A DNA stretch of 64,000 nt from Syntrophomonas palmitatica JCM 14374 (GCF_001311885.1 NZ_BBCE01000016.1:1-64000); one strand, 5' to 3'; counted from the stretch's first letter, positions 19,316 through 31,827 are shown. Notes: generated by a model not told the origin, from the letters alone. Numbers and translations are program-made.

Positions 19316-19756
19316 GTGCCTGTGTATGGTAAATCAGTTCGCGAAAAATTAGAGGCAAACAATTATAAACTGACCAGCCAGCGGGCAGTAGTGCTGGATG
19401 TTATGTCAGCTAACCGCGGACAGCATCTTAGCGCTGACGAGGTATTTTTTATTGCTAAAAAAGAGATGCCGAATATCGGCATAGCCACAGTATATCGAAC
19501 CCTGGAAAAAATGGCCGCCATGGATGTCTTGCATAAAACCGTATTTGACCAGGGCAAGTATCGTTATGAATTGTGTGATGAGAACAGCCATCATCATCAC
19601 CACATCATCTGTTTGGACTGCGGGGCTATATTTGAGGTGCAGGAAGACCTCCTGCACAGTTTGGAACAACACCTGGAGGAACAGGGCTTTAAAATCGTTG
19701 ATCATGAGCTTAAGCTATATGCTTACTGTCCTAATTGTCTCAAAGTAGAGGAATAG
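19316..19756 (+). CDS. Fur-family metalloregulator (PerR/Zur type)
   Basis: A 146-residue Fur-family repressor: winged helix with IGIATVYRTLEKMA and a C-terminal dimerisation domain with two CxxC zinc motifs (CLDCG, CPNC) and the His run NSHHHHHIICL. The tandem histidines before CLDCG are typical of the family and do not by themselves separate PerR, Fur and Zur. The GTG start follows GGAG by four bases; a second GTG at 19322 has better spacing. A terminator follows, so it is probably not co-transcribed with the Fe-S genes downstream, although it could regulate them. Confidence 0.9.
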   Translation: MPVYGKSVREKLEANNYKLTSQRAVVLDVMSANRGQHLSADEVFFIAKKEMPNIGIATVYRTLEKMAAMDVLHKTVFDQGKYRYELCDENSHHHHHIICLDCGAIFEVQEDLLHSLEQHLEEQGFKIVDHELKLYAYCPNCLKVEE

Positions 19757-19771
19757 TAAAAAAGTTTGTAA

Positions 19772-19798
19772 AAAGGGGACGGTTCAGCCGTCCCCTTT
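19772..19798 (+). terminator. Terminator after the Fur-family gene
   Basis: AAAGGGGACGG (19772-19782), loop TTCAG, CCGTCCCCTTT (19788-19798): a perfect 11-bp stem 16 bases past the stop codon, with the T residues in the stem foot. Confidence 0.75.
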
Positions 19799-19816
19799 AC
19801 GCTTATATTGTGACTA

Positions 19817-19859
19817 TTGGATTTATAACCATGAGTTATGTTAAAATATACTTTAACAT
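19817..19859 (+). promoter_or_regulatory. Promoter with overlapping palindromic operator before the SufC-like gene
   Basis: ATGTTAAA (19838-19845) and TTTAACAT (19852-19859) form a perfect 8-bp inverted repeat around ATATAC. It overlaps a candidate -10 box TAAAAT (19842-19847) that follows TTGGAT (19817-19822) by 19 bases. A dimeric regulator could block the promoter here. Candidates encoded nearby are the Fur-family protein upstream and the LysR regulator downstream. The promoter is weakly supported; the palindrome is clear. Confidence 0.45.
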
Positions 19860-19902
19860 TATCATGGTCGGCCACCTGGAATTTAAATGGGGGATAGATT
19901 TT

Positions 19903-20649
19903 ATGTTACAGCTGGAAAACGTAACTATGGCCGTGAACGGCGGCGCAGGTGAAAGCAGGGAAATTATTCGCGGTATAAATCTGGATTTTAAACCGGGCAA
20001 GCTTTATGCTATAACCGGTCCCAATGGGGGCGGCAAAACCACCATTGCCAAAGTCATAATGGGAATTTACCAACATAACAGCGGGCGGATTATCCTCAAT
20101 AATGAAGATATCAGCCAGTATGGGGTTACAGAACGGGCCAGGATGGGAATTGCCTACGCATTTCAGCAGCCTCCCCGTTTCAAGGGTATAACTGTTTCCG
20201 AGTTAATAAAAATCGCTTATCCGCAGGTTGACACCATGGGGCTGCGCAAAAGCCTGCGTGATGTGGGTTTGTGCCCTGAGGATTATATAGAACGTGATGT
20301 GGGTCCGGGACTCAGCGGAGGCGAGATGAAACGGATAGAAATCGCTCAGGTTCTGGCGCGTGATGCCCTGGTAAGCATTTTTGACGAACCGGAGGCTGGA
20401 GTGGACCTGTGGACTATACAAAGGCTCTTGGGGTTAATTATAAGAAAATACCAGGAGAACCCTCAATCAACCGCTATAATAATTACTCATAATGAAAACG
20501 TACTGCCGATATGTGATGAGATAATTGTAGTCGAAGATGGCCAGGTGGCTATGCAGGGGACTTCGAATCAAATCTGGCCTATGATAAAAGGTGATATAGA
20601 ATGCAAGATTAAAGACCAGTGCAGAGGTGAAATAGGATATGCTAATTAA
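19903..20649 (+). CDS. SufC-like Fe-S assembly ATPase (SmsC type)
   Basis: An ABC-type ATPase that drives Fe-S cluster assembly on its SufB-like partner. Walker A GPNGGGKTT, signature LSGGEMKRIE, Walker B ALVSIFDEPEAGVD and the H-loop ITHNENV are all present; the EPEAGVD sequence is typical of SufC. ATG 19903 is used since the open frame upstream crosses the preceding terminator and promoter and looks non-coding. It overlaps the next gene by 11 bases. With no sufS, sufU or sufD beside it, this matches the two-gene minimal SUF-like systems of anaerobes and archaea. Confidence 0.88.
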   Translation: MLQLENVTMAVNGGAGESREIIRGINLDFKPGKLYAITGPNGGGKTTIAKVIMGIYQHNSGRIILNNEDISQYGVTERARMGIAYAFQQPPRFKGITVSELIKIAYPQVDTMGLRKSLRDVGLCPEDYIERDVGPGLSGGEMKRIEIAQVLARDALVSIFDEPEAGVDLWTIQRLLGLIIRKYQENPQSTAIIITHNENVLPICDEIIVVEDGQVAMQGTSNQIWPMIKGDIECKIKDQCRGEIGYAN

Positions 20650-21562
20650 AAGCGAAGATATGCAGCTGATCAGCACCATTACTGATTTAAAAGAGATTCC
20701 GTCTGGAGCTTTGAACATTCGCATAGATGGCAAGGCGGTAATTCGCAGCTCGTCTCCTCATATTCATGTGGGACCCAATGATGACGGAAACGGTTTAAAG
20801 GTAGAAATAGATCCGGGAACCAAAAATGAAACGGTGCATGTTCCGGTTATCGTTACACAGGCGGGTTTTAAAGATAAAGTTTATAATACCTTTATTGTGG
20901 GTGAAGATGCTGATATAACCATAATAGCCGGTTGCGGGATTCATAATGACAGTCATGCCGATTCTGGCCATGACGGAATTCATACCATTATTGTCAAAAA
21001 GGGCGCTCACATGAAATATGTTGAAAAGCATTATGGAGAGGGTACGGGCCTTGGTAAGCGTATATTGAATCCTACTACCGATATAACGATTGAAGACGGC
21101 GCCAGCGCGGAAATGGAAATGGTGCAAATCAAGGGAGTTGATGACACCATTCGAGAAACCGTGGCCCACATTGGGCAGGGCGGAAACCTGAAAATCATTG
21201 AGAGACTTATGACCCATGATGTTCAAAGGGCCAGTTCCCAAATAGAAGTATTTCTTGACGGGAAGGGAAGCAATGCTCAGGTTTTATCCCGCTCGGTAGC
21301 CCGGGACAGTTCGTTTCAGTTATTTAAAGCCAATCTGGTGGGGCGCGAGGAAAGTATGGGACATGTAGAATGTGACGCTATAATAATGGACCAGGCCCGC
21401 ATACAATCCATACCCCAATTAGCCGCTGAGGATGCGGAAGCGATATTAACCCATGAGGCGGCTATCGGCAAAATTGCCGGGGAACAGTTGGTCAAGCTAA
21501 TGTCATTGGGATTAACGGAACAGGAAGCCGTAGATACGATACTCGAAGGATTCCTTAAGTAG
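20639..21562 (+). CDS. SufB/SufD-like Fe-S scaffold (SmsB type)
   Basis: A 307-residue SufBD-family protein, much shorter than the roughly 465 residues of classical SufB and similar to archaeal/minimal forms. The beta-helix core and conserved segments AGCGIHNDSHADSG, HMKYVEKHYGEG and the C-terminal ILTHEAAIGKIAGEQL are visible. It would scaffold nascent Fe-S clusters with the SufC-like ATPase encoded just upstream. Demand for clusters is high here: many Fe-S proteins are encoded in this window. No dedicated cysteine desulfurase is seen in the window. Confidence 0.88.
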   Translation: MLIKSEDMQLISTITDLKEIPSGALNIRIDGKAVIRSSSPHIHVGPNDDGNGLKVEIDPGTKNETVHVPVIVTQAGFKDKVYNTFIVGEDADITIIAGCGIHNDSHADSGHDGIHTIIVKKGAHMKYVEKHYGEGTGLGKRILNPTTDITIEDGASAEMEMVQIKGVDDTIRETVAHIGQGGNLKIIERLMTHDVQRASSQIEVFLDGKGSNAQVLSRSVARDSSFQLFKANLVGREESMGHVECDAIIMDQARIQSIPQLAAEDAEAILTHEAAIGKIAGEQLVKLMSLGLTEQEAVDTILEGFLK

Positions 21563-21584
21563 TTAAATATAAGGTGGTTTGCTC

Positions 21585-22475
21585 ATGAATCTTAATCTTT
21601 ACAGAACCTATGTTAAAGTCGTGGAAACCCAGAATCTTTCCAAAACAGCCGAGGAGTTCGGACTGTCACAGCCGGCCATAACCAAACAAATACAGGCATT
21701 GGAAGACCTGTATGGGGTTCTGCTGTTGGAACGGTCAGGCCGTAAGCTTAAAACTACGGAAGCGGGGGAAACCCTTTACCAGTGCGCCCGCGATATATTG
21801 AAGGTAATGGATAAAACCGAGCAAATAATGGAAGAGTTTTCTGAGTCGCGCAAAGGAAACCTATTTATTGCTGGCAGCAACATTCCCGGTGAATACATTC
21901 TGCCTAACCTGATTAAGGCCTTTAAAGATAAATATCCGTACATCAATATCAGTATGGCCGTGGCTGATACGGAAAAAGTATTCAGCCAGGTGGCCGAAAG
22001 GGAAATCGACCTGGGAATCGTGGGAGGCTGGATAAACAACCGCAAGGTAGATGGTTTTCAGTGGCTGGAAGATGAACTCCTGGTGGTTTTCCCGGCTGAA
22101 CACAGATTTGCCGGATCAACCGAAGTCAACCTTCATGATCTGGCCCAGGAAAAGTATATATTCAGGGAAAAAGGCTCCGGCACGCGCAGGGTCTCGGAAG
22201 AACTGCTGCTGGCCCATGGCATTAAAAAAGAGGATATTAATATTTATATGGAAGCCGGGAGCACTGAAGCAGTTCTGGCACTGGTTGAAGCAGGCATGGG
22301 TATCTCTATAGTTTCCAAGTGGGCGGCAGAAAGAATAGATCCCCATCGTAAGATTAAGAGTAGTCGTATCGCTGATGCTGCCATAAAAAGACATTTCTAT
22401 GTGATCTATCCCCGTCAAAAACACCGCCGCAAGTCAGTACAGCACTTTTTGGAATTTATTAAAGAGATAGATTAG
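21585..22475 (+). CDS. LysR-family transcriptional regulator
   Basis: An N-terminal LysR helix-turn-helix (NLSKTAEEFGLSQPAITKQI) is followed by a periplasmic-binding-like effector domain (about 90-295), the region that in CysB/CysL-type regulators senses a small metabolite. ATG 21585 has AAGGTGG 7 bases upstream. It is 22 bases after the SufB-like gene, so it is probably in the same transcript and could control it, perhaps via the palindrome at 19838-19859. The link to sulfur is inference. Confidence 0.9.
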   Translation: MNLNLYRTYVKVVETQNLSKTAEEFGLSQPAITKQIQALEDLYGVLLLERSGRKLKTTEAGETLYQCARDILKVMDKTEQIMEEFSESRKGNLFIAGSNIPGEYILPNLIKAFKDKYPYINISMAVADTEKVFSQVAEREIDLGIVGGWINNRKVDGFQWLEDELLVVFPAEHRFAGSTEVNLHDLAQEKYIFREKGSGTRRVSEELLLAHGIKKEDINIYMEAGSTEAVLALVEAGMGISIVSKWAAERIDPHRKIKSSRIADAAIKRHFYVIYPRQKHRRKSVQHFLEFIKEID

Positions 22476-22499
22476 CTATATTGGATGATGATTAGACAT

Positions 22500-22560
22500 A
22501 ATGATACCCTTCAGGAATTATTCCAAATTTCCTGGAGGGTATCATTAATGTTGTTTTTGC
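22500..22560 (+). terminator. Strong terminator after the LysR gene
   Basis: An 18-bp stem with one G-U pair (22500-22517 with 22529-22546), an 11-base loop, then a T-rich tail (TTGTTTTTG) form an intrinsic terminator 25 bases past the stop codon. Confidence 0.85.
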
Positions 22561-22610
22561 CATTTTTTGCTTCTGCCTGATTTTGAATACAATATACCCG
22601 CATAAATCTA

Positions 22611-24031
<1,421 letters not shown>

Positions 24032-24062
24032 TTCCGCCTTAATAAGAAGCGATAATAACTGC

Positions 24063-24100
24063 AATACTAAGAAGGAGCCCTGGCGGCTCCTTCTTGTATT
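24063..24100 (+). terminator. Terminator after gdhA copy 1
   Basis: AAGAAGGAGCC (24069-24079) pairs with GGCTCCTTCTT (24085-24095); flanking AATAC and GTATT extend the stem past one bulge. No long T-tract follows, and the next gene begins 20 bases later. Confidence 0.6.
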
Positions 24101-24120
24101 CACATTGGGAGGACACTCAT

Positions 24121-26732
24121 ATGAACACTTTTCCTCGTTTGTCCACAGGTTTGAATGGACTGGACAAAATCCTGGATGGTCTCCGCCTGGGGGACAATAT
24201 TGTGTGGCAGGTTGATCAAATTGAGGACTACCAGCATTTTGTGCGGCCTATTTTGGTCAAAAGCATCGAAAACCATGGAAAGGTTATATACCTGCGTTTT
24301 GGCCAGCACCCGCCCCTAATAGAAGATAATCCGCAGGTCAAAACCTATTATCTTGACCCAACTCTGGGTTTCGAGGCCTTTTCCAGCCGTATATACAATA
24401 TTGCCAGTGAAGAAGGCATGGGGGTATATTATATTTTTGACTGTTTGTCTGATCTGCTTCCGGCCTGGGCGACCGATTTAATGATCGGCAACTTCTTTCG
24501 CGTGGTTTGCCCCTACTTATACGAACTGAATGCAATCGGATATTTTACGGTTTTGCGCAATTCCCATTCCTATGAAACCATCGCCCGCATCAGGGAAACG
24601 ACTCAGCTGCTGATTGATGTATACCAGCATGAGGGAACCTATTATGTCCACCCCATAAAGGTTCTGGGTCGGTATTCTCCTACCATGTTTTTACCGCATG
24701 TAGAGATTAACAATGATTTTGTCCCTATGACCAGCAGTGTTCAGGCGGCCCACTTTTTTCGCTGTTTGAACTCAGGGGGCCGGGGGCGGCGGAACGCCAG
24801 CTGGATTACTGGGACCGCATTTTCCTGCGGGCTGGTGATTTGCTGGAAAAGGTGGCTGCCGGAGACCCTGAATCATTGGCTGAGGAAGAGGAAATGCGCG
24901 AGAGGATTTGCCAAATGCTCATTGGGCGTGATGAACGTATTCTGTCTTTGGCGCGCCGTTACCTCACTTTAGAAGATCTCCTGCATATCCGCGACCGGCT
25001 CATAGGGTCAGGCTTTATTGGCGGCAAAAGTGTGGGTATGCTGCTGGCTCGCAGTATCCTCAAAGCCCAAACGGAAGTTGACTGGGCAGAGTGGCTGGAA
25101 CCTCATGATTCTTTTTATATAGGCTCTGATGTTTATTACACCTATTTGGTTGAAAACGGGTGCTGGAAGTTGAGGCTGCAGCAAAAACAGCCTGAGTACT
25201 ATTTTTCGGTTGCCCAGGAATTAAAAAATCATATTATGAACGGATATCTGCCGCGGGGAATACAGGAACAGTTTTACCAGATGCTGGATTATTTCGGCCA
25301 GTCTCCTATAATCGTACGTTCAAGCAGCCTATTGGAGGATGGTTTCGGAAATGCTTTCGCGGGCAAATACGAAAGTATATTTTGTGTCAACCAGGGGACA
25401 CCGCAAGAACGCTACCATATGTTTGAGGAAGCGGTTAAGAATATTTACGCCAGTACTTTGAATGATGATGCTCTGGCTTATCGTTTGCAGCGAGGTCTGG
25501 ACCAGAGTGATGAACAGATGGCTTTGCTGGTGCAGAGGGTATCGGGAAGCCATCACCGGCGCTATTTCTTTCCTGACCTGGCAGGTGTCGCTATGTCGCA
25601 CAATCCTTATGTTTGGCGCAGCGATATGGACCCCCGGGCCGGTATGGTAAGACTGGTTTTCGGTCTGGGTACTCGGGCGGTTGATAGGGTAGGCAGCGAT
25701 TACCCCCGGGTTATAGCTTTAGATAAACCGCTTTTGCGGCCTGATTCCAGCCGTGAAGATATTATGCGTTTTTCCCAGCATAATGTGGACCTTCTCGATA
25801 CGGTCTTAAATGATTGGGATACGGTTAAACTTAATGAACTGGCTGTCGGTCATGAGCGCCATCCCGGCTGGGAACTGACAGCATCATATGATTATGAAAG
25901 GACTAAAAGGTTAAGGGAATTGGGACGTCCCCATCCGGAGAGCTGGGTTTTGACATTTGATAAACTGCTGACTTCCACGCCCTTTACCGATTTGATGCAG
26001 AAACTCCTGCGTCAATTAGAAACCGCCTACGATTACCCGGTGGATACTGAGTTTACCGTAAACTTTTCTGCAGAGGGTCAAATGCAGATTAACCTTTTGC
26101 AGTGCCGTCCTTTGCAAACCATTAAACGGGTTTTGATTGATACAGAAAAACCTGCATTTAATGGCGAGAGTAAGGTGTTTTTGCAGAGCCACAGTTTCAT
26201 GGGCAGCAATGTTTGGGAAGAGATGCAGGCCATTGTTTATATTAGTTCGGATTATCATAAGTTGAATCAGGCCGACAAATACCAGGTAGCTCGTTTAGTC
26301 GGCAAGCTGAATCGCCAGGCCAAAGAGCAGAATGTAATGCCCTTTATGTTGATCGGACCTGGAAGGTGGGGTACTACTACGCCGTCCCTGGGAGTACCGG
26401 TTTCATTTGCAGAGATTTGTAATGCTTCTATGCTGGTGGAAGTAGCTGAACAAAAGGAGGGTTTGATGCCCGAACTCTCTTTTGGGACACATTTTTTCCA
26501 GGACCTGGTAGAAACACAGATTTTTTATATCGCTTTAATTGAAGGGCAGGAAGGGTGTGTGTTTAAACCTGAGCTGCTGGCGGGGGTCCCGAATAGATTT
26601 GCGGCTATTTTTCCTGAATATAAGACTCTGGAAGATGTAATTAAAGTATGGGTACTGGAAAAGAGGCCGGAAAAAGTTTTCGTGGAGGCCGCTCTACAGG
26701 ATCACACAGTCCGCGGATATTTATGTTCCTAA
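24121..26732 (+). CDS. PPDK/PEP-synthase N-domain-like protein with KaiC/RecA-like N-terminus, function unknown (apparent frameshift)
   Basis: About 870 residues after repair. Residues 1 to about 220 resemble a KaiC/RecA-like fold (RLSTGLNGLDKILDGLRLGD) but lack a recognisable Walker A. The middle resembles the ATP-grasp domain of pyruvate phosphate dikinase and PEP synthase (IIVRSSSLLEDGFGNAFAGK, VFGLGTRAVDRVG). I see neither the phospho-histidine domain nor the PEP/pyruvate TIM barrel, so it should not make PEP alone. The C-terminus carries LIGPGRWGTTTPSLG. A break near 24759 is repaired by one T in T6 24754-24759 (HFFSLFELRGPG). ATG 24121 follows GGGAGGA. It sits right after gdhA and may be co-expressed by readthrough. 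Confidence 0.7.
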
Positions 26733-26736
26733 AATA

Positions 26737-27573
26737 CTAACGTTTAACATCCGCGGTTTGCGGGTATCCCAGTTTATTGGATATTTTGGCCGCCAGCTCC
26801 TTGACCACAGGTACGAGTTCATTGGTCAGGAATGAGGCGGTCATGCGCATGCTGGGTCCGGATACGCTTAGGGCGGCAATTACGCTGCCTTCCTGATTCT
26901 TGATCGGCGCCGCTACACACCGTACTCCCTCATCACGTTCCCCCAGATCCAGGGCGTAACCGTCCTGTCTTACTTTATCCAGTTCCCGGGCCAGTGTGAT
27001 GGGATCGGTGATAGTATCAGTAGTAAAGCCGCGCAAAGCCACGTTTTTAAAGTAACGCTGCAATTCGTCTTTGCCAAGACCAGCCAGAAGCACTTTGCCC
27101 GAACCGGTGCAATATGCTGGTCCCCGGTTGCCAACCCGGGCAAACATTCTGACAATAACGATATGATTTGATTCCAACTGGTCTATATAAACGACTTCGC
27201 CCCTGTCCAGTATAGCCAAATTAACGGTTTCGTTATATCGTTCCAATAATTCCTGCATTACCGGATAGGCCAGTTCTTTTATATTTGCGGCATAAGTGGC
27301 AGAATTACCGATATAGTATAGCTTCATAGTCAGGCGATAGCGGCTGTGAGCATCCTGTTCCACAAAATCATGTTTCATTAAAGTGCTCAGCAGGCGGTGT
27401 ACGGTACTGGGTTTAAGCCTGACCTTTTGCGCCAGTTCTCCCAGCTGCAGCGGCTGACCTGCTTGAGAGAGAGCTTCCAATATAGAAAGAGCCCGGTCTA
27501 CTGACTGGACTGATTTGTTATCATCAGCATTGGCTTCCAGATGGTAATCGTCTTCACAGTTACGTCTGGGCAT
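26737..27573 (-). CDS. IclR-family transcriptional regulator
   Basis: An N-terminal winged helix (LGELAQKVRLKPSTVHRLLS) and a C-terminal GAF-like effector domain (YCTGSGKVLLAGL, DEGVRCVAAPIKN, ALSVSGPSMRM). It has about 278 residues from ATG 27573, which has GAAGGAAG 6 bases upstream; an earlier ATG at 27612 has no such site. It converges on the PPDK-like gene with 4 bases between stops, and its start faces the second gdhA. The target genes are not evident; the glutamate dehydrogenases or PPDK-like gene are possible. Confidence 0.9.
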   Translation of the reverse strand: MPRRNCEDDYHLEANADDNKSVQSVDRALSILEALSQAGQPLQLGELAQKVRLKPSTVHRLLSTLMKHDFVEQDAHSRYRLTMKLYYIGNSATYAANIKELAYPVMQELLERYNETVNLAILDRGEVVYIDQLESNHIVIVRMFARVGNRGPAYCTGSGKVLLAGLGKDELQRYFKNVALRGFTTDTITDPITLARELDKVRQDGYALDLGERDEGVRCVAAPIKNQEGSVIAALSVSGPSMRMTASFLTNELVPVVKELAAKISNKLGYPQTADVKR

Positions 27574-27714
27574 TTGGGCTTCCTTCTTCCGCGCAAAAAT
27601 ATATCTGGCCATAAGGCAGGTTCAATTCATTCTACCCAAGGATTAAATGGCTTGTCAAATACGGGTTACAAAAGGGAAATGAACCCCGCAGCACCGTTCA
27701 AAAGCGAAGGGTGA

Positions 27715-27760
27715 GGGGCTGCGATGTCATTCGAGCGCAGCGAAGCAATCTATATCCTTA
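27715..27760. repeat. REP-like intergenic repeat fragment
   Basis: The string GTCATTCGAGCGCAGCGAAGCAATCT (27725-27750) closely matches CATTGCGAGGGCAGAGAAGCAATCT near 41235 in this window. This type of motif is a widespread bacterial intergenic repeat. The 27613-27922 gap between the IclR gene and gdhA copy 2 holds this fragment and no gene that I can support. Confidence 0.5.
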
Positions 27761-27922
27761 AATTGTAGGGCCAAACTCACTGGCTTTTCAACTGTAGGAT
27801 AATACGACTTCCCTTCACCCGTAACATCTTATTCCTAACCCCTCGCCCCTGACTGTTTTTACACGTGTTTGCGGCCTGCTGGCATATTTGGCTAAGAAGG
27901 CAGAAAGGCAATCGACTTATTA

Positions 27923-29284
<1,362 letters not shown>

Positions 29285-29577
29285 TTAGGTAGTCATACAT
29301 TCCGCGATATGAAAAATAATTCCGCATAACTACGCTTATGATTATAAGGGAGGCCCAAAATACATGTCAATGGATTAACATTTCATAATACGGAATACAA
29401 TCATGAATGCTGTATGCAATTTGGCAAACATAATTTAACCAGGTTTTCGGGCTGTTTGGGTGTTTGCGAAGTATTACGTTAAATTTACGGTAAAAGAAGT
29501 GATTTTTAATTTAATTTTGCGAATGCTTTGTATATAATATACCTGTTGTCCACATAAATATCTGGAGGTGTATATTA

Positions 29578-30036
29578 TTGTTGCCATTACCAAAAAAATA
29601 TTTTCTCACCGCTGCTGCGTCTGAAGGGGAGAGTCAACTAACCGCGTTTGACGGCGCACTTTTAAAAGCTCGGGTGGGCAATACTAACCTTATCAGGGTA
29701 AGCAGTATTCTGCCTCCAGGCTGTGAATATGAACCGGACCTGGTAATACCCCCGGGATCGTTGCTGCCCATCGCCTATGGCTATATCATCAGTTCAGTTC
29801 CTGGAGAAAAAATTGCCGCTGCTGTGGGGGTAGGAATAAAAAAGGATAGCTTCGGTGTTATTATGGAATTTGAAGGGGCTTGTTCCCAGGCAGAAGCGGA
29901 ACAAAAGGTTATCGAGATGGTGAAAGAAGCCTTTCGTATTCGCAATCTCGAATTGGACGAAATTAAAGTGGCGGCGGCCGAACACGTGGTGCAAAATATT
30001 GGCTGCGCCTTTGCCGCCGTACCGTTATGGTATTAG
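29578..30036 (+). CDS. pdaD: Pyruvoyl-dependent arginine decarboxylase
   Basis: Decarboxylates arginine to agmatine, the first step of this polyamine route. At 152 residues it matches the PvlArgDC family. The Ser42-Ser43 pair in RVSSILPPG is the expected self-cleavage site that produces the pyruvoyl group on the beta chain. GGAGGTG 7 bases before TTG 29578 sets the start. It begins a tight run pdaD-speE-speB, consistent with arginine to agmatine to aminopropylagmatine to spermidine. Confidence 0.92.
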   Translation: MLPLPKKYFLTAAASEGESQLTAFDGALLKARVGNTNLIRVSSILPPGCEYEPDLVIPPGSLLPIAYGYIISSVPGEKIAAAVGVGIKKDSFGVIMEFEGACSQAEAEQKVIEMVKEAFRIRNLELDEIKVAAAEHVVQNIGCAFAAVPLWY

Positions 30037-30057
30037 TAAGAATTAGGAGGATTTAGA

Positions 30058-30888
30058 TTGGAACTTTGGGTGACCGAATACCAGACCCCGGCTTTGGGTT
30101 ATAGCTGTAAGATAAGTGAGACCCTTAGAACTGAACAAACGGATTTTCAACACCTGTCAGTAGTGGTTACCGAGCAGTTTGGCCGTATGCTCTTGCTGGA
30201 TGGTATGGTGCAAACTACCGAAAAGGACGAATTTGTTTACCATGAAATGATTACCCGCGTGGCTTTGAATACCCATCCTGCTCCGCGAAGAGTACTCATA
30301 ATCGGGGGAGGCGACGGGGGGACACTGCGTGAAGTAGTACGTCATCCCCAGGTAGAAGAAGGTGTTCTGGTGGAGATTGATGACCGGGTGGTCCAGGCAG
30401 CCCGTGACTTTTTCCCCGACCTTTCTTGTTCCTTTGATGAACCTAAAGCCAGGGTGCTGATTGCAGATGGTATTCAATATATAAAAGATCATAAGGACAG
30501 CTTCGATGTTATTATCGTAGATTCTACTGAACCGGTGGGGCCTGCGGTGGAGCTGTTCTCAGCCGCTTTTTACCAGAATTGTTTTCAGGCTTTGAAAAAT
30601 GACGGCATTCTGGTGGTGCAGAGTGAATCCCCGTTTTTTAATGCGGATGTAATAAAGATGGCCTATGGGGGCATAAAACAACATTTTCCTATTACCAAAC
30701 TGTACCTGGCCAATGTTCCTACCTACCCCAGCGGTTTGTGGAGCTTTACTATCGGTTCCAAAAAGTATGATCCTGAAACCTTGAGCTGTGAGGATGAAGG
30801 AAACGCCAGGTATTATACCAGTGAAGTCCACCGGGCAGCATTTAAACTTCCGGCCTTTGTCAGGCAAATAATTGAAGCGGGTGAATAG
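30058..30888 (+). CDS. speE: Polyamine aminopropyltransferase (spermidine synthase family)
   Basis: Transfers an aminopropyl group from decarboxylated S-adenosylmethionine. It has the family motifs LIIGGGDGGTLREVVRHP (nucleotide site), DGIQYI and VDSTEPVGPA. The TTG start follows AGGAGG (30046-30051). Since agmatine is made by the gene upstream, agmatine may be the acceptor as in Thermus and some archaea, but the sequence alone does not separate agmatine from putrescine. S-adenosylmethionine decarboxylase is encoded about 9 kb away. Confidence 0.92.
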   Translation: MELWVTEYQTPALGYSCKISETLRTEQTDFQHLSVVVTEQFGRMLLLDGMVQTTEKDEFVYHEMITRVALNTHPAPRRVLIIGGGDGGTLREVVRHPQVEEGVLVEIDDRVVQAARDFFPDLSCSFDEPKARVLIADGIQYIKDHKDSFDVIIVDSTEPVGPAVELFSAAFYQNCFQALKNDGILVVQSESPFFNADVIKMAYGGIKQHFPITKLYLANVPTYPSGLWSFTIGSKKYDPETLSCEDEGNARYYTSEVHRAAFKLPAFVRQIIEAGE

Positions 30889-30889
30889 A

Positions 30890-31756
30890 ATGGTATCCAG
30901 TCCGTTGAATCATTTGGAACAAAGGGCTGTTTTTATGGCCAGTTCCAGGGATATTGACAAATGTAACAAAGTAATTATGGGTTTGCCTATGGATTCTACC
31001 ACCAGTTACCGCCCCGGAACCCGCTTGGCTCCTTATAGGGTCAGGGAGGTATCGGATGCGGTGGAGGAATATAGCGTATACCAGGACCGTTCTTTGGCAG
31101 AGATTAATTTCTATGATGCCGGAGATGTATGTATTCCCTATGGTAATGTCGTGGAAAGCCTGCAGCGCATGGAACAGGCAGCGGACTGCTTTTTAGGGCA
31201 AGGGAAAAAGCTGTATTGCATTGGCGGAGAACACCTGGTCTCCTTACCTATAATAAAGGCTTATCATCGTCATTATCCTGAACTGGTAGTAATACAGATG
31301 GACGCGCACGCTGATCTGCGCAGTGACTACCTGGGAGAACCTCTTTCGCATGCTACGGTAATGAGGCATGTGCTGGAGGAACTGGGAGAGCGAAGGCTCT
31401 TTCAGCTGGGCATCCGCTCCGGAACCAGAGAGGAAATGATGTACGCGAGGGAAAAGAGCAATCTCTATCTGGATAGCTTCCTGGAAGTGCTGGAAGAAGT
31501 AAAAGTCAAAATCGGTGAGAGACCCGTTTATCTCACCCTGGATATAGATGTCCTGGATCCCGCTTTTGCGCCCGGCACCGGCACCCCGGAAGCAGGCGGC
31601 ATATCTTCCCGTGACTTGTTTAAGGCTTTTCATGAACTAAAGACTTTAAATATTGCAGGGTTTGATATGGTAGAGATTTCGCCTCCTTATGAAAAAGGGG
31701 ACAATACCTCTATCCTGGGCGCCAAGATAATGCGCGAAGCACTTTTGGCGTTTTAG
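30890..31756 (+). CDS. speB: Agmatinase-type ureohydrolase
   Basis: A Mn2+-dependent hydrolase of the arginase/agmatinase family that releases urea. Metal ligands are visible in GGEH, QMDAHADLR and LTLDIDVLDPAFAPGTGTPE. It is about 289 residues. ATG 30890 lies directly after the speE stop; TTG 30872 and GTG 30881 are in-frame alternatives inside speE. Given the pdaD-speE neighbours, the natural substrate may be N1-aminopropylagmatine, not agmatine (inference). Confidence 0.92.
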   Translation: MVSSPLNHLEQRAVFMASSRDIDKCNKVIMGLPMDSTTSYRPGTRLAPYRVREVSDAVEEYSVYQDRSLAEINFYDAGDVCIPYGNVVESLQRMEQAADCFLGQGKKLYCIGGEHLVSLPIIKAYHRHYPELVVIQMDAHADLRSDYLGEPLSHATVMRHVLEELGERRLFQLGIRSGTREEMMYAREKSNLYLDSFLEVLEEVKVKIGERPVYLTLDIDVLDPAFAPGTGTPEAGGISSRDLFKAFHELKTLNIAGFDMVEISPPYEKGDNTSILGAKIMREALLAF

Positions 31757-31827
31757 GATTTAAATCAGTCACAGATTTCCACTAGCTTAATTTACTCGCA
31801 GCTTATAAGCTGGGGCTATTTAAAATT

